Notes: generated from the letters alone by a model not told the origin. Positions 36,223 to 49,200 are shown, counted from the first letter of the stretch. The stretch is 64,000 bases of DNA from Membranipora membranacea (GCA_914767715.1 OU612073.1:25296001-25360000); one strand, 5' to 3'. Made by a program: numbers and translations.

Positions 36223-36280
36223 TGGTACTGCCTAGCAGGATATTATTAATATCTCAAACTGATAATGGAAAAATGAACTT

Positions 36281-36286
36281 TTTATT
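36281..36286 (-). other. DHDDS polyadenylation signal
   Basis: AATAAA on the minus strand, 76 nt after the TGA at 36364–36362. It supports ending the gene in that exon. Confidence 0.6.
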
Positions 36287-36361
36287 ACCTTTTAATTTGG
36301 GCCAACCTTTTAATGATTCGACGATTGGTTAATATTTGCAGCAGCAGCAGCAGTTTTAAGC

Positions 36362-39300
36362 TCACATCAGTTTTTTATAGTTTTGTTGATAGTAGCTCAC
36401 CTGTAGTTTATTATAGTTTTGTTGATAGTAGATAACAGCACCGTATAAGTCCCACCTACAGAACTCAGGCCACAGAACTCTGATAAAGGTTAGAAGACTG
36501 TAAGAGCTCTGCCAGAGTAAGAAGTCAGACAGTCTCACTTCTCCTGATGTACGCAGTAATATATCCACAGGCTGACAAGGTGATGTGTAGAAACACGACT
36601 CAAGTAGGGAGGCATCAACATCGCTGTAATCGTGGTAATAAAGAGAGGTAAGAAATCAGTTATTGTGTGATAATTACAGTCTCTGTATTTGTTGTTATTA
36701 TCGGCCATGTTGGTGAACTCAATACCAGCCTGCAGCTGAGAGACTTGAGGCCACGGCATGCAGTGAATGATATAACATCTTTATTCAGAAGATATAATAC
36801 TTTTACAGAAGTTGTTTGACAGGTATCTACTTTTAGTGGTGAGAAAACAACTCCTATTTACAGTTCAAATTTTTAGCTCGGGGAGGGCGAGAGTATTGTA
36901 GTAGGTTTGGGTTCATAAACTTAGGTACTAAGGGGGGGGGGGGCGTTCAAACACATGAAGTCACAATGCACCTCCAGCCTTTCACATATGTAATATATAA
37001 TATATGTTTATGACAGGTTTATACAGATTTACTTTAATGTAATAGGTAAGAGAAGCACTTACCTACTCTCCAGTTTACCTTCAGCTAAACCACAAGCTAC
37101 TTCTCTTATAGACGTAGCCATCTCATCTCTCGAGGTGTAAGCTATGCACACATTCAAGTAAGCTCTACCAACAAATGTTGGTATAAAGTTTAGCAGCATA
37201 TGAGCAATGATACTAGCATAAATTCAAATATTCGATAAATTAAACTGGGCACATGTTTTGTTCTTCGCCAAGACTTGTTGGTAAGCGAGGATCCTTATAA
37301 AGCTAGGACAGTATTGACGGCTCCATTGTATCTTAGCGATAAACAGAGCGCCCTGTACTGTCACTCTACTCGTTGTCATCAATGTTATTGCAAATTATTT
37401 TCACATCCAACATAATACAATTGAATAAAGAGTAAAATTCTTTTTGCTGATTTCCAATATAAAGATCTTTCCGAAAGTAGTCATTCTAATATATACTGTC
37501 ACCCAACTACCCTCCAGACCTATGAAACTTCCTACCTTACATCCGCTTTGCTGCTATTTTCCTTGATGAGCGGGTTAACATTAGGGACAAACCTGTTGTG
37601 ATGAGATGTCATTGATACTGCCTCGGCGATGAGAATTTGTAAGTCATCAGGTAACAGTGATATTTTACCTAACACCCTCACACAAACTCCATTCTCTTCT
37701 AACTTATCCCTGACAAATAGTAACACACAATGAGCATGGCATTGTATATGGTCTGCAAGCCATAGTGTGTTAATATTTATAATAGACAAGTAGATTATAC
37801 ATCTCAACAAGTGATACTATCTTCAGCTGAATAACAGTGAAAATCACAGCAAGATTGTAATTAGGGCCTACTTAGATTTTAAGATATCGAGTTCTAATTT
37901 ATGACAACCTGACTCCTCAAAATCATCGATTTACTACTTCTCCTCTAATTACTTATGCAGCATTACAAGCTGACAGGCTTTCAATATCATCAAATCATCA
38001 AGTGTTCAAATCTCACTTTTCATCGATGAGGTCTTGCATTTTCACTCTGAATAGATCCATTAAGCCGTTGACTTCATCAGCACAGCGCTTAAAATTCTCA
38101 ATACTGAAAGCGTAAACAGTGACTTCGTTTATGCCGAGATCCAGACACCATTCTAGAGTCTATAAGAAGTCAGATACATAGTCTGAGACCATACTGACTC
38201 TCGTGATCTGACTGGGCATGTAGATCACTGATAAACTAGGCTATCATTACCACAAAGAGAATGTCGTAAGGCTAAGTATGTATCATGCGTGACTTGAATT
38301 TGCGCATGTGCAAGAACAATGAGTTTAGTTTGGGTTCTAATTGCAATTTTGGTCTGGGGAGATAGGACACCCCCTGCATAAATTGCCAGTCAACTTTAGC
38401 TAATAGTGACAATAGAAGATAACTCTTTCTAACAATTCCGCACGCATTTGTGAGTGTGCCACCAGAGCAGGTAGCCAATCAGATGGCTTCGGAATTCCGA
38501 GGCTCAATTTTGCAGAGATCAGCTCATGCCCAGAGCTGAGCATGCGCAGAATGGTCTGAGACACAAAGGATAGTGTGTGCTCTCAGACTAGTGTGTGCTC
38601 TCAGACTAGTGTGAGCCCTCAGACTAGTGTGTGCCCTCAGACTAGTGTGAGCCCTCAGACTAGTGTGTGCTCTCAGACTAGTGTGTGCTCTCAGACTAGT
38701 GTGTGCTCTCAGACTAGTGTGTGCTCTCAGACTAGTGTGAGCCCTCAGACTAGTGTGTGCCCTCAGACTAGTGTGTGCCCTCAGACTAGTGTGTGCTCTC
38801 AGACTAGTGTGTGCCCTCAGACTAGTGTGAGCCCTCAGACTAGTGTGTGCCCTCAGACTAGTGTGTGCTCTCAGACTAGTGTGAGCCCTCAGACTAGTGT
38901 GTGCCCTCAGACTAGTGTGTGCCCTCAGACTAGTGTGTGCCCTCAGACTAGTGTGTGCCCTCAGACTAGTGTGTGCCCTCAGACTAGTGTGTGCTCTCAG
39001 ACTAGTGTGTGCCCTCAGACTAGTGTGTGCTCTCAGACTAGTGTGTGCTCTCAGACTAGTGTGAGCCCTCAGACTAGTGTGTGCTCTCAGACTAGTGTGA
39101 GCCCTCAGACTAGTGTGTGCTCTCAGACTAGTGTGAGCCCTCAGACTAGTGTGAGCCCTCAGACTAGTGTGTGCTCTCAGACTAGTGTGTGCTCTCAGAC
39201 TAGTGTGTGCTCTCAGACTAGTGTGTGCTCTCAGACTAGTGTGAGCCCTCAGACTAGTGTGTGCCCTCAGACTAGTGTGTGCTCTCAGACTAGTGTGTGC

Positions 39301-40474
39301 TCTCAGACTATTGTGTGCTCTCAGACTAGTGTGAGCCCTCAGACTAGTGTGTGCTCTCAGACTAGTGTGAGCCCTCAGACTAGTGTGTGCTCTCAGACTA
39401 GTGTGAGCCCTCAGACTAGTGTGTGCCCTCAGACTAGTGTGTGCTCTCAGACTAGTGTATGCCCTCAGACTAGTGTGTGCTCTCAGACTAGTGTGTGCCC
39501 TCAGACTAGTGTGTGCTCTCAGACTAGTGTGAGCTCTCAGACTAGTGTGTGCTCTCAGACTAGTGTGTGCCCTCAGACTAGGGTGTGCTCTCAGACTAGT
39601 GTGTGCTCTCAGACTAGTGTGTGCCCTCAGACTAGTGTGTGCTCTCAGACTAGTGTGTGCTCTCAGACTAGTGTGTGCCCTCAGACTAGTGTGTGCTCTC
39701 AGACTAGTGTGTGCTCTCAGACTAGTGTGAGCTCTCAGACGAGTGTGTGCTCTCAGACTAGTGTGAGCCCTCAGCCTAGTGTGTGCCCTCAGACTAGTGT
39801 GTGCCCTCAGACTAGTGTGTGCCCTCAGACTACTGTTTTAAAAGTCTTTATTTTTTGTCAAGTCGTCAGGCTCTGCTGAGTGACCCTGGAGTAAATCCTA
39901 TATTCATGACAGTGTTATAAATCAACGGAATAAATAATTTTGTAAGAAATAGATCTTCATTAATTTTACTTGATTGCATGTATGAGAGAAACATGATCTA
40001 TTCCCTTAATTTAACATGGCCCCAGCACACTGCAGTCCTTCAGGAATTTAAGTTCTGCGCGGGAAAAAATTTATTATTGCATCTTATTTCGATCTTACAA
40101 TTGTCCAATCCATATATTTCGCAATGACCATTGCCTATTAGGCAGTGAAATGAGACAGAAATTCATTTAGTATAGGGTATATAGGCCTATATCTGTTTTA
40201 AATTGAAAAGTAGAAGCTTGGTTGTGACAGAGAGAGTTGAGTAGTTGTTACGTACCTCGCTTAGTTTATCGAAGCCTTTCATATGTCCCTGCTGGCGGTC
40301 TATCTGGTTGTTTTTAGCGAATCTTCTGTTGCCGTCCATAATAACAGCTATATGCTTAGGAACAGGGCCGCATTTCAATGCGGAGATAATCTGTCTGTGC
40401 ATCCAGTTTGGTCTGCTATTCTCATGAAACCACGCAGACGTCTCTCTTCTTATCTGGGCTTCTGATTCGTCCAT
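36362..40474 (-). CDS. DHDDS: Dehydrodolichyl diphosphate synthase, catalytic subunit
   Basis: Cis-prenyltransferase that extends farnesyl diphosphate with isopentenyl diphosphate to make the dolichol backbone on the ER membrane. It works as a complex with NgBR/NUS1. Five coding exons: 40474–40256, 38159–38017, 37709–37593, 37164–37063 and 36623–36362. Phases close, giving about 280 aa. The catalytic block is [14 protein letters not shown], with D47 as the Mg-binding aspartate. [26 protein letters not shown] and AYTSRDEM follow, then the signature [15 protein letters not shown] (R218, R224, S226). These mark a catalytic DHDDS rather than the non-catalytic NUS1 partner. The C-terminus is shorter than in human DHDDS (about 333 aa) and ends in a duplicated 12-residue segment, [20 protein letters not shown], coded by a DNA duplication. 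A GTGAGC donor at 36400 could splice off the second copy, but I find no further exon, and an AATAAA lies 76 nt after the stop. Confidence 0.94.
36366..36431 (-). repeat. 36-bp duplication at the 3' end of the DHDDS coding region
   Basis: TACTATCAACAAAACTATAA (minus strand) occurs twice, each copy followed by a GTGAGC word. The second copy is 1 bp shorter, and this changes CTACAG|GTGAGC into CTGATGTGAGC, creating the TGA that ends the frame. Confidence 0.85.
38571..39832. repeat. 18-bp minisatellite, about 70 copies, in DHDDS intron 1
   Basis: The unit is TAGTGTG(T/A)GC(T/C)CTCAGAC. Variation is almost confined to two positions (T/A and T/C), mixed irregularly along the array. Because 18 is a multiple of three, the plus strand stays open as a [12 protein letters not shown] hexapeptide ladder. 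There is no ATG, splice context or flanking exon, so I do not call it coding. Confidence 0.95.
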
Positions 40475-41354
40475 CTCTTAACCTGTTCATCCACGGAAAA
40501 AGGAGAAATAAACTCCATCCCAAAAAATAACCTGTAAACTTGCAAATTAAACTCTATGGCGCAAGCATAGGCTATTTAGGCCGCAGCGCAAACATGGAAC
40601 TTATATATGCGTCTTCATTTTACTGACTTATTTTACTTGCTGTGCCATGTTTTGATAAGTGAAGTACCCCCTCATGTAATCTATGATCCAAAAATAGACG
40701 AGATCTACATTTCATACCATGCAAATACAACTCCTCATGTGTACCACTTTGACCAGCCTTAGAATGATGATGATCTTATTGTGGTCATAATTTTGTAGCT
40801 GATGACTTATGATATCATCCAGGACCTCTCAGTTGCCAGAGAAGGGGATTCAATCGGCCAATATTGGTCGTTACATGCTGAATTGTAGGGAGCGACAGGT
40901 ATAGAGAATGTTTACCTGATCACTATGATTCATATGTTTACCTGATCACTATGATTCATATGTTAAAAACCATCTAAGTGATGAGTGAAAGAGTAACATT
41001 ATACTATTAGTTCGATTATTTATGCTACTAGTACTATGTTATAAGATAAGTTACTACTCTCCCAAAAATAAATGGATCATTCACTGGATCAATTTTGAAG
41101 GAATGGACTAGAAAATGAATTGTGGGCCTCCTTCCTTGAAAATTGAATCTCCAATGAAAGACTGGACATGGGGTTCATAAATGAATTATGAATATCCAGG
41201 CCCTAAACGGATCATCAGGCAATGATAATACCGCTGCACCACAAGATTCTGGCGATAAAATATGTAATCTGAAAGAGATATATACTAAAAGTGCAATGAC
41301 AAGCTCATCTCATTGGATTTTTGCAAATCTTGTTTGTATGTTAAATTTGAAACA
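40475..41354. other. DHDDS upstream region, no gene seen
   Basis: It contains the presumed promoter of DHDDS. A direct repeat of GTTTACCTGATCACTATGAT lies near 40910–40950. No coding exon was recognised. Confidence 0.5.
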
Positions 41355-41450
41355 ACATGACTCCATGGTGCAGTGGTAGCATCCAAACTGCTGATCCATC
41401 AGGGCCGGGTTTGTATCACACCTGCACCATAAATACCAAAACCAAAGTTC
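41355..41450 (+). mobile_element. tRNA-derived SINE head
   Basis: ATGGTGCAGTGGTAGCATCC (A-box region), an anticodon-arm-like block and GGGCCGGGTTTGTATCACAC (decayed B-box) line up with a tRNA, closest in wording to tRNA-Gly. TGGTGCA and TGCACCA can pair as an acceptor stem. B-box and loop changes make a working tRNA unlikely. Confidence 0.6.
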
Positions 41451-41503
41451 TACAGGAGAGTGATTAGATAATAACGGCCCCTCTAATAATCATCATCAAG
41501 ATC

Positions 41504-44407
41504 ACCAACAACCCAGTACTAACAACAACCCAGTACTAACATAACAACCCAGTACTAACATAACAACCCAGTACTAACATAACAACCCAGTACTAACATA
41601 ACAACCCAGTACTAACATAACAACCCAGTACTAGCATAACAACCCAGTACTAACATAACAACCCAGTACTAACATAACAACCCAGTACTAACATAACAAC
41701 CCAGTACTAACATAACAACCCAGTACTAACATAACAACCCAGTACTAACATAACAACCCAGTACTAACATAACAACCCCGTACTAACAACAACCCAGTAC
41801 TAACATAACAACCCAGTACTAACATAACAACCCAGTACTAACATAACAACCCAGTACTAACATAACAACTCAGTACTAACATAACAACTCAGTACTAACA
41901 TAACCCAGTACTAACATAACAACCCAGTACTAACATAACAACAACCCAGTACTAACATAACAACCCAGTACTAACATAACAACCCAGTACTAACATAACA
42001 ACCCAGTACTAACATAACAACAACCCAGTACTAACATAACAACCCAGTACTAACATAACAACCCAGTACTAACATAACAACCCAGTACTAACATAACAAC
42101 CCAGTACTAACATAACAACCCAGTACTAACATAACAACCCAGTACTAACATAACAACCCAGTACTAACATAACAACCCAGTACTAACATAACAACCCAGT
42201 ACTAACATAACAACCCAGTACTAACATAACAACCCAGTACTAACATAACAACCCAGTACTAACATAACCCAGTACTAACATAACAACCCAGTACTAACAT
42301 AACAACCCAGTACTAACATAACCCAGTACTAACATAACAACCCAGTACTAACATAACCCAGTACTAACATAACAACCCAGTACTAACATAACAACCCAGT
42401 ACTAACACAACCCAGTACTAACATAACAACCCAGTACTAACATAACAACCCCGTACTAACAACAACCCAGTACTAACATAACAACCCAGTACTAACATAA
42501 CAACCCAGTACTAACATAACAACCCAGTACTAACATAACAACCCAGTACTAACATAACCCAGTACTAACATAACAACCCAGTACTAACATAACAACCCAG
42601 TACTAACAACAACCCAGTACTAACATAACAACCCAGTACTAACAACAACCCAGTACTAACATAACAACCCAGTACTAACATAACAACCCAGTACTAACAT
42701 AACAACCCAGTACTAACATAACAACCCAGTACTAACATAACAACCCCGTACTAACAACAACCCAGTACTAACATAACAACCCAGTACTAACATAACAACC
42801 CAGTACTAACATAACAACCCAGTACTAACATAACAACCCAGTACTAACATAACAACCCAGTACTAACATAACAACAACCCAGTACTAACATAACAACCCA
42901 GTACTAACATAACAACCCAGTACTAACATAACAACCCAGTACTAACATAACAACCCAGTACTAACATAACAACCCAGTACTAACATAACAACCCAGTACT
43001 AACATAACAACCCAGTACTAACATAACAACCCAGTACTAACATAACAACCCAGTACTAACATAACCCAGTACTAACATAACAACCCAGTACTAACATAAC
43101 AACCCAGTACTAACATAACCCAGTACTAACATAACAACCCAGTACTAACATAACCCAGTACTAACATAACAACCCAGTACTAACATAACAACCCAGTACT
43201 AACACAACCCAGTACTAACATAACAACCCAGTACTAACATAACAACCCAGTACTAACATAACAACCCAGTACTAACATAACAACCCAGTACTAACATAAC
43301 CCAGTACTAACATAACAACCCAGTACTAACATAACAACCCAGTACTAACATAACCCAGTACTAACATAACAACCCAGTACTAACATAACCCAGTACTAAC
43401 ATAACAACCCAGTACTAACATAACAACCCAGTACTAACACAACCCAGTACTAACATAACAACCCAGTACTAACATAACAACCCCGTACTAACAACAACCC
43501 AGTACTAACATAACAACCCAGTACTAACATAACAACCCAGTACTAACATAACAACCCAGTACTAACATAACCCAGTACTAACATAACAACCCAGTACTAA
43601 CATAACAACCCAGTACTAACAACAACCCAGTACTAACATAACAACCCAGTACTAACAACAACCCAGTACTAACATAACAACCCAGTACTAACATAACAAC
43701 CCAGTACTAACATAACAACCCAGTACTAACATAACAACCCAGTACTAACATAACCCAGTACTAACATAACAACCCAGTACTAACATAACAACCTAGTACT
43801 AACACAACCCAGTACTAACATAACAACCCAGTACTAACATAACAACCCCGTACTAACATAACAACCCAGTACTAACATAACAACCCAGTACTAACATAAC
43901 AACCCAGTACTAACACAACCCAGTACTAACATAACAACCCAGTACTAACATAACAACCCAGTACTAACATAACAACCCAGTACTAACACAACCCAGTACT
44001 AACATAACAACCCAGTACTAACATAACAACCCAGTACTAACATAACAACCCAGTACTAACATAACAACCCAGTACTAACACAACCCAGTACTAACATAAC
44101 AACCCAGTACTAACATAACAACCCAGTACTAACAACAACCCAGTACTAACAGTACTAACATAACAACCCAGTACTAACATAACAACCCAGTACTAACACA
44201 ACCCAGTACTAACATAACAACCCAGTACTAACATAACCCAGTACTAACATAACAACCCAGTACTAACATAACAACCCAGTACTAACATAACAACCCAGTA
44301 CTAACATAACAACCCAGTACTAACATAACGACCCAGTACTAACATAACAACAACCCAGTACTAACATAACAACCCAGTACTAACATAACAACCCAGTACT
44401 AACATAA
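41504..44407 (+). repeat. 19-bp satellite, about 150 copies
   Basis: The unit is AACCCAGTACTAACATAAC, with length variants (16 bp lacking AAC, and AACAACAACCC and AACACAACCC junctions). A rare CCCCGTAC variant near 41778, 42451, 42745 and 43483 marks larger duplicated blocks: about 42260–42700 and 43290–43735 show the same order of variants 1032 bp apart. There is no coding frame. Confidence 0.97.
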
Positions 44408-44522
44408 CTCCATCATTAGAGTCAAGTTCTGTATCGGCAGAAGCCAGTTTTATGAAAACATCATAGTGGAGGGTTTGTTGATGCAGCCCATGTTGTGTAT
44501 TAAAAAGTAGTACATATATATA

Positions 44523-45752
44523 CGGTAACTGTAAATTGCTGAACAGCTGAACAGAATTTCTCAGACTAGAATTATTATTTGTATTCTTTTCTCTGGCTGA
44601 CTATCACTTCTCAAAGACATTCCTCCTAGCCAAATGATTTAATGAGTCACTAAGTTCCTGTTGGCGCCTATTTGAGATACTTTTACACACAACCTGTAGA
44701 AATTAAAATGTAATTACTCCCAACCAACGCTTTCTACATTGATAATGACTGAGTCATTATCATATCTTCAGAATGTTATTATTAACTTTATTTACTCTAT
44801 GTGTATTTATCTCCTCTAGCCAGAAAAATAGCGCACTATTTAAGTTAAAACTTTGAAAAGGTGGGGTGCAAACATTGGCATTGATCTGGGAACTGGCGCA
44901 TTCTGGGCTGTCGCTGACACATAGTCGGTAAACCCTGACTGGCCTTCTGGGATGCCATCGGCTCAGCCGGGAAAACCCATGACTGGTGGTATTCCGCTAC
45001 ATATATCGAGCAAACATACAGATGGTCAACTGGCCATTACAACTAACTTGCTCAACTAACTGACCTAAACTAGGTTACTCACTTGCCTTTCATGGTACTC
45101 ATATTGAGCTCATACAGATGGTCAACTGGCCATTACAACTCACTAGCTCACTTATCTGACCTAACAAGGTTACACACTTATCACACACCATTGGTGTCCA
45201 TTCCATTCATACTCTCACCTGGACATACTGACAGACACACTCGACATCTATCTCTCTGGTAATTGTTATTAACATCTAAACCTTCTTGCATACTGATATA
45301 AATCTTAGCTGGGCTAAGTTGAACCACCTTGCGATCGCTTTCAACCACGTATCACACTATTATAACCGATTTGGGGCAAGCAAATGTAGCGATCAATGTG
45401 CCAATTCTGACATAATCTGATGGTGTTCAGGAAACCAAAAACATTATCCAGCACAACCTTCCATCTAGCTAGTCTAGACAAGCTTTGTTGTGGGGGAGGG
45501 GGCTTGGGTTCCTCCCTGCAAAGCTTGCCAAGACAAGCTTCTTTCCATCCAGTCACTAGTGTAATGCAGAAATATTTACTGTGAATAAAATTGAAAGAAA
45601 CCAAGAGGAATGCAAACTCAAAATGAATAATTTAATCAGCAGAATATAAGGGATTGTCCATGCTTATGCAAAAATAGCTAATCATTAAGAGAATCAAACA
45701 AACAGTAGTCTGAGAAATTCTGTTCAGCTTGTTCAGCAATTTACAGTTACCG
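44523..45752. mobile_element. Non-autonomous TIR element carrying the dispersed repeat
   Basis: The ends are inverted repeats of about 46 bp: CGGTAACTGTAAATTGCTGA at the left and its complement at the right, continuing to CAGAATTTCTCAGACTA, with a single base difference. Both flanks are TA-rich (TATATATA). The interior (about 44680–45350) is the inverted counterpart of the repeat at 3640–4258. There is no transposase frame; a minus-strand 87-codon frame at 45341–45604 has no recognised domain. Confidence 0.8.
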
Positions 45753-46299
45753 AGATATATATATATATATATTTATTATTAAATAGATATGTTGTGACAA
45801 TGAATCCCTCTCCCTGCTTGAAAGGGAGCTCATTGGTTTTGGGGTACCCTGAACTTTGTTAATGACCTTTTTCAGACCTAGGTGTTACTCCTTGGTCAGA
45901 CAGTTCTGAAAATGTACCCTGAAAACTCCATTGTACCCAAGCCCTAACTCCTTGGAAAAAATTCATTGATGCAATTACCGGAAATGAAAACACATGAGAA
46001 AACTTGAGTATTTAAAAGTAGAGTTGTGTGCTGTAGTAGCATTGGTCCATCTTTATGAACACTATCCAATCATAGTCAATTATGAATTCTTCAAACCCAT
46101 TAGTAACAACCAATAATAACAACAGTAATCTGGGGTGTGACACTTGCATGATGGTGTATATTGAATGAGAGCACCTGACCAACCCATCAATCATCGTAGC
46201 ACATTGCTAACACATTGTGACTATTTATGCTCATACTAACCAAACATATTTGCTAACCAAATATTAGATAACCAGTTCATAGATAAATCTCTGAATCAG

Positions 46300-49200
46300 G
46301 TCAAAGTGGCTTCATCAGACCAGTCAGTGTCCTCTCACATAGTCCTTAGGACTGATAGTGATAACAGTAGTGTGTCAATTGAATATGAAACTAACAGCAC
46401 TAGGAATTTAGAATCAACTAGCCTTGTAGTATCACTACCTTCAGACCACTTGCCACCTGTAGAACAGGTGCTAGCAAGTGATCAGAGCTACAGTGAGTTT
46501 TTAAACGCTGATCCTGAGAAATACCCACCAACTGTGCAGGTACCCCTTGAGGAGGCTGATGGCATGTTAGGACGCTCATCAAAGGTTTACGCGACAGATG
46601 AAACTGCATCAATAGAGAGACTCCAATCACCAGAAAGTATGGGTGATCCCCCACAAGACATCAATATGCATAACCTTGGGCCGCCGAGACCAGAGGCGGA
46701 CAAGGCAACTCAAGAAGATGCACTAAATACTACTCTGCATCAGGTGAGTGGACCACTCCATACCTTTCTGACTTGTGAATAAATATAGGTGCTCTAACAT
46801 GCAGACCCTCACTCAGTTCTGCTTAGGCCTATATTCTGATCCGATTGGTATGATCATTATGATTTCGTTTCAATTTTTAGACAACACCCGTATTTGTCGC
46901 CACCTCTGACCATGTTGGTTATCCTATGACAAAACATAAAATGTTCCTGTATGTTTGATTTTAGTGTGCAAGAGATGGTGATGATGAAAGTCTTACCCTA
47001 CTTCTTGAGCACCTTGGGGACCGTAAAAAGAAGATGATTAACAAATGGGATGACTACACTAATAGGATGACCCCATTACACTATGCCGCCCGATACAATC
47101 ACTTCAGAATTGTCGAGATACTCGTCAACAATGGCGCAAGTAAGTTGGACAACCTTATAACTGTTGGTAGCAGCCATCAGATGAAAAGATGTAAAAGCAC
47201 ACAATCCAGTGAATACTATGCAGCATACACAAGCTGCAGTATTGCGGTAATTGGAGTTGTGTTGTTGAATTTGATACGGAGAGATTTGTCCTAGTTCCTA
47301 CGTTATTCAGTGTGATCTTCAAGTTTAGGCATCTGTAATTAGTCTTTCGCTGACTCATTATTTGTTAAGGACTTATTATATCATGTCTGCCTGCAATAGT
47401 CGTGATAAATTATCACAGTCATGTTCATGAAAGCATGTACACAACTATGTGCACATCTCAAAATTAAAAATGGATAAACCATAGGATTGTATTGGATAGT
47501 TAGTCAGTTGAAGCAAAATTATATGGTTTGTGATATATAGGTGGGCCTCCAAGATTAAGTAGCCTAATAGTCACAGACTTAATATACTAATACAATACAT
47601 ACTAGTATATTAAACCTACTGTTACAGTTATCTATCAAAGCTTTTGGGTGTAACTGAATTGACTCGTGCTTTTGAACACCTAGGCAATCTTACATGGTAA
47701 ATTTTGTATTTAGAGATTCTTATCTGTTATCTAATCCGCATGTAAACAATGTGCATGTGAGCTTCAATCATCACAGGAGACATCATTGGAGCAAGGAGTT
47801 CACTCCTTGATTGTAGTGCATTGTATGATTCTCACCACCTACTCAAGCGTGATATAGAAAATATTACTGTCCCCTAGACATACCTAGCTGCTATTTATTT
47901 ATTTCCTTAATGTCGACGACATGCTCAGATACATTGTGTTTTAGCAAGTTAGTTCACAAATAAAGTATGACTATTATTGGCCTTGGTGAATCAAAACTGT
48001 GCAACTGATGAATTGTCGTAATATGGTTTTAAGATGACCGGTATGAGCGCCTGATGGTTGGCTCATGGATATACGGGTATATGATCCCATTATGATAGAA
48101 CAGCTTTTAATACATTCAAATAAAATATCTCTGGTGGCACTTGGGGTCATTCCTCAGTCTAATTTATCCAATACAAAACTTCTGGTGGTCCCAACCAGAC
48201 ATATACAAGCCTCCTGTACAGTGGAGAGTGCAATGTATGAGTTATGTCTGTCCTGTAGATGTCAATCATGGTGGTGAAGATAACCAGACGGCTTTGCACA
48301 TGGCTGCTAAATTTAAGAAAACTCTGAAGAAGAGTCCGACCACAGACACGGCTATGAGTGGTGGGCCCGGAGTGGAAACAGCAGAGGGGGACACAGACGC
48401 CTCTCAGCCTAATATTGTGGTACGTTCAACAATATCTGTAAATGAAATGAAATTTGAAAAATGGGATGTTGGTGTAATATAGAGTTTGAGTCTGAGCCTA
48501 GAGATGTGTTAGTCCATACAGGGATTTTTGTTTCTGTTTTCAATGACCCAGCACAGCTCTGATCTTGTTCACTCAAATGCACCACCTGACAGTTGATTAC
48601 ACAGATTCATCTCGGCGTGCTAGTTTTGGTACTGGTTCCCTTTTTCTCTCTAAGCTTAGTCTTGCTCATTATTCTAGTAAATTGTGCGATTTTAAATCTT
48701 TGATGACCTTGAACTTCTAAGCAAGATTAGTACCCTATCTATCAAATCAGGAAATCATTACAATCAATTATGAACTCAATGCTGATTATTGAGTAAGTTA
48801 TTTGGAATCTGCAGGATGTAAATGATTCAGCAGACACAGTGGCAGCGATATATGCAGATCTCAGTAATGGTGAACCAGAAGACCAGGATGTGGAGGGGGA
48901 TAATCCTGGTCCTGGTACACCATTACTGGAGGATGTGCCGCCAGCTAAGGTAACAAACTCCTCCATGTTAAGGGTGGTAGGCCTAAACACTGTTGTCCAC
49001 ATTGTTGTTAATCGAGTCTGGATTTACTTGTGGATAACCTCCCTAGTTCTCACCACCCAGTCCAAGTCTCCCTTACCTATCATAAGTCATTGTTCCTAGA
49101 CTATACTCAACTGTAACCGTTTCTAATAGAGTTCTCAAATTTCTGTTGAAGCAAACATTTTCGAGTGACAAACAATGTGGACAATAGAATGCATGCCAGT

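Larger units (their letters stand above)
27605..36280. other. 8.7 kb gene-poor intergenic region
   Basis: I can support no gene between the GPCR stop and the DHDDS 3' end. Short open frames here (for example 30169–30480 and 32309–32647, minus) have no domain, no start context and no splice partners. Recognisable items are the 13-bp repeat at 28949–29100, a CCAGTCTAT run near 30797–30829, a half-tRNA at about 33095 and a poly-G tract near 36207. Confidence 0.5.

Noticed and set aside
38575..39879. 434-codon plus-strand open frame of SVCSQT repeats as a secreted or structural repeat protein
   Set aside because: It is only the translation of an 18-bp minisatellite inside a DHDDS intron; it starts at GTG with no ATG and has no signal peptide or splice context.
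38571..44407. CRISPR-like repeat–spacer arrays
   Set aside because: Units are directly head-to-tail with no unique spacers, and the window is an animal genome.
45341..45604. 87-codon minus-strand frame with a Pro-rich block as a gene
   Set aside because: It lies within the TIR element and shows no conserved domain or splice structure.
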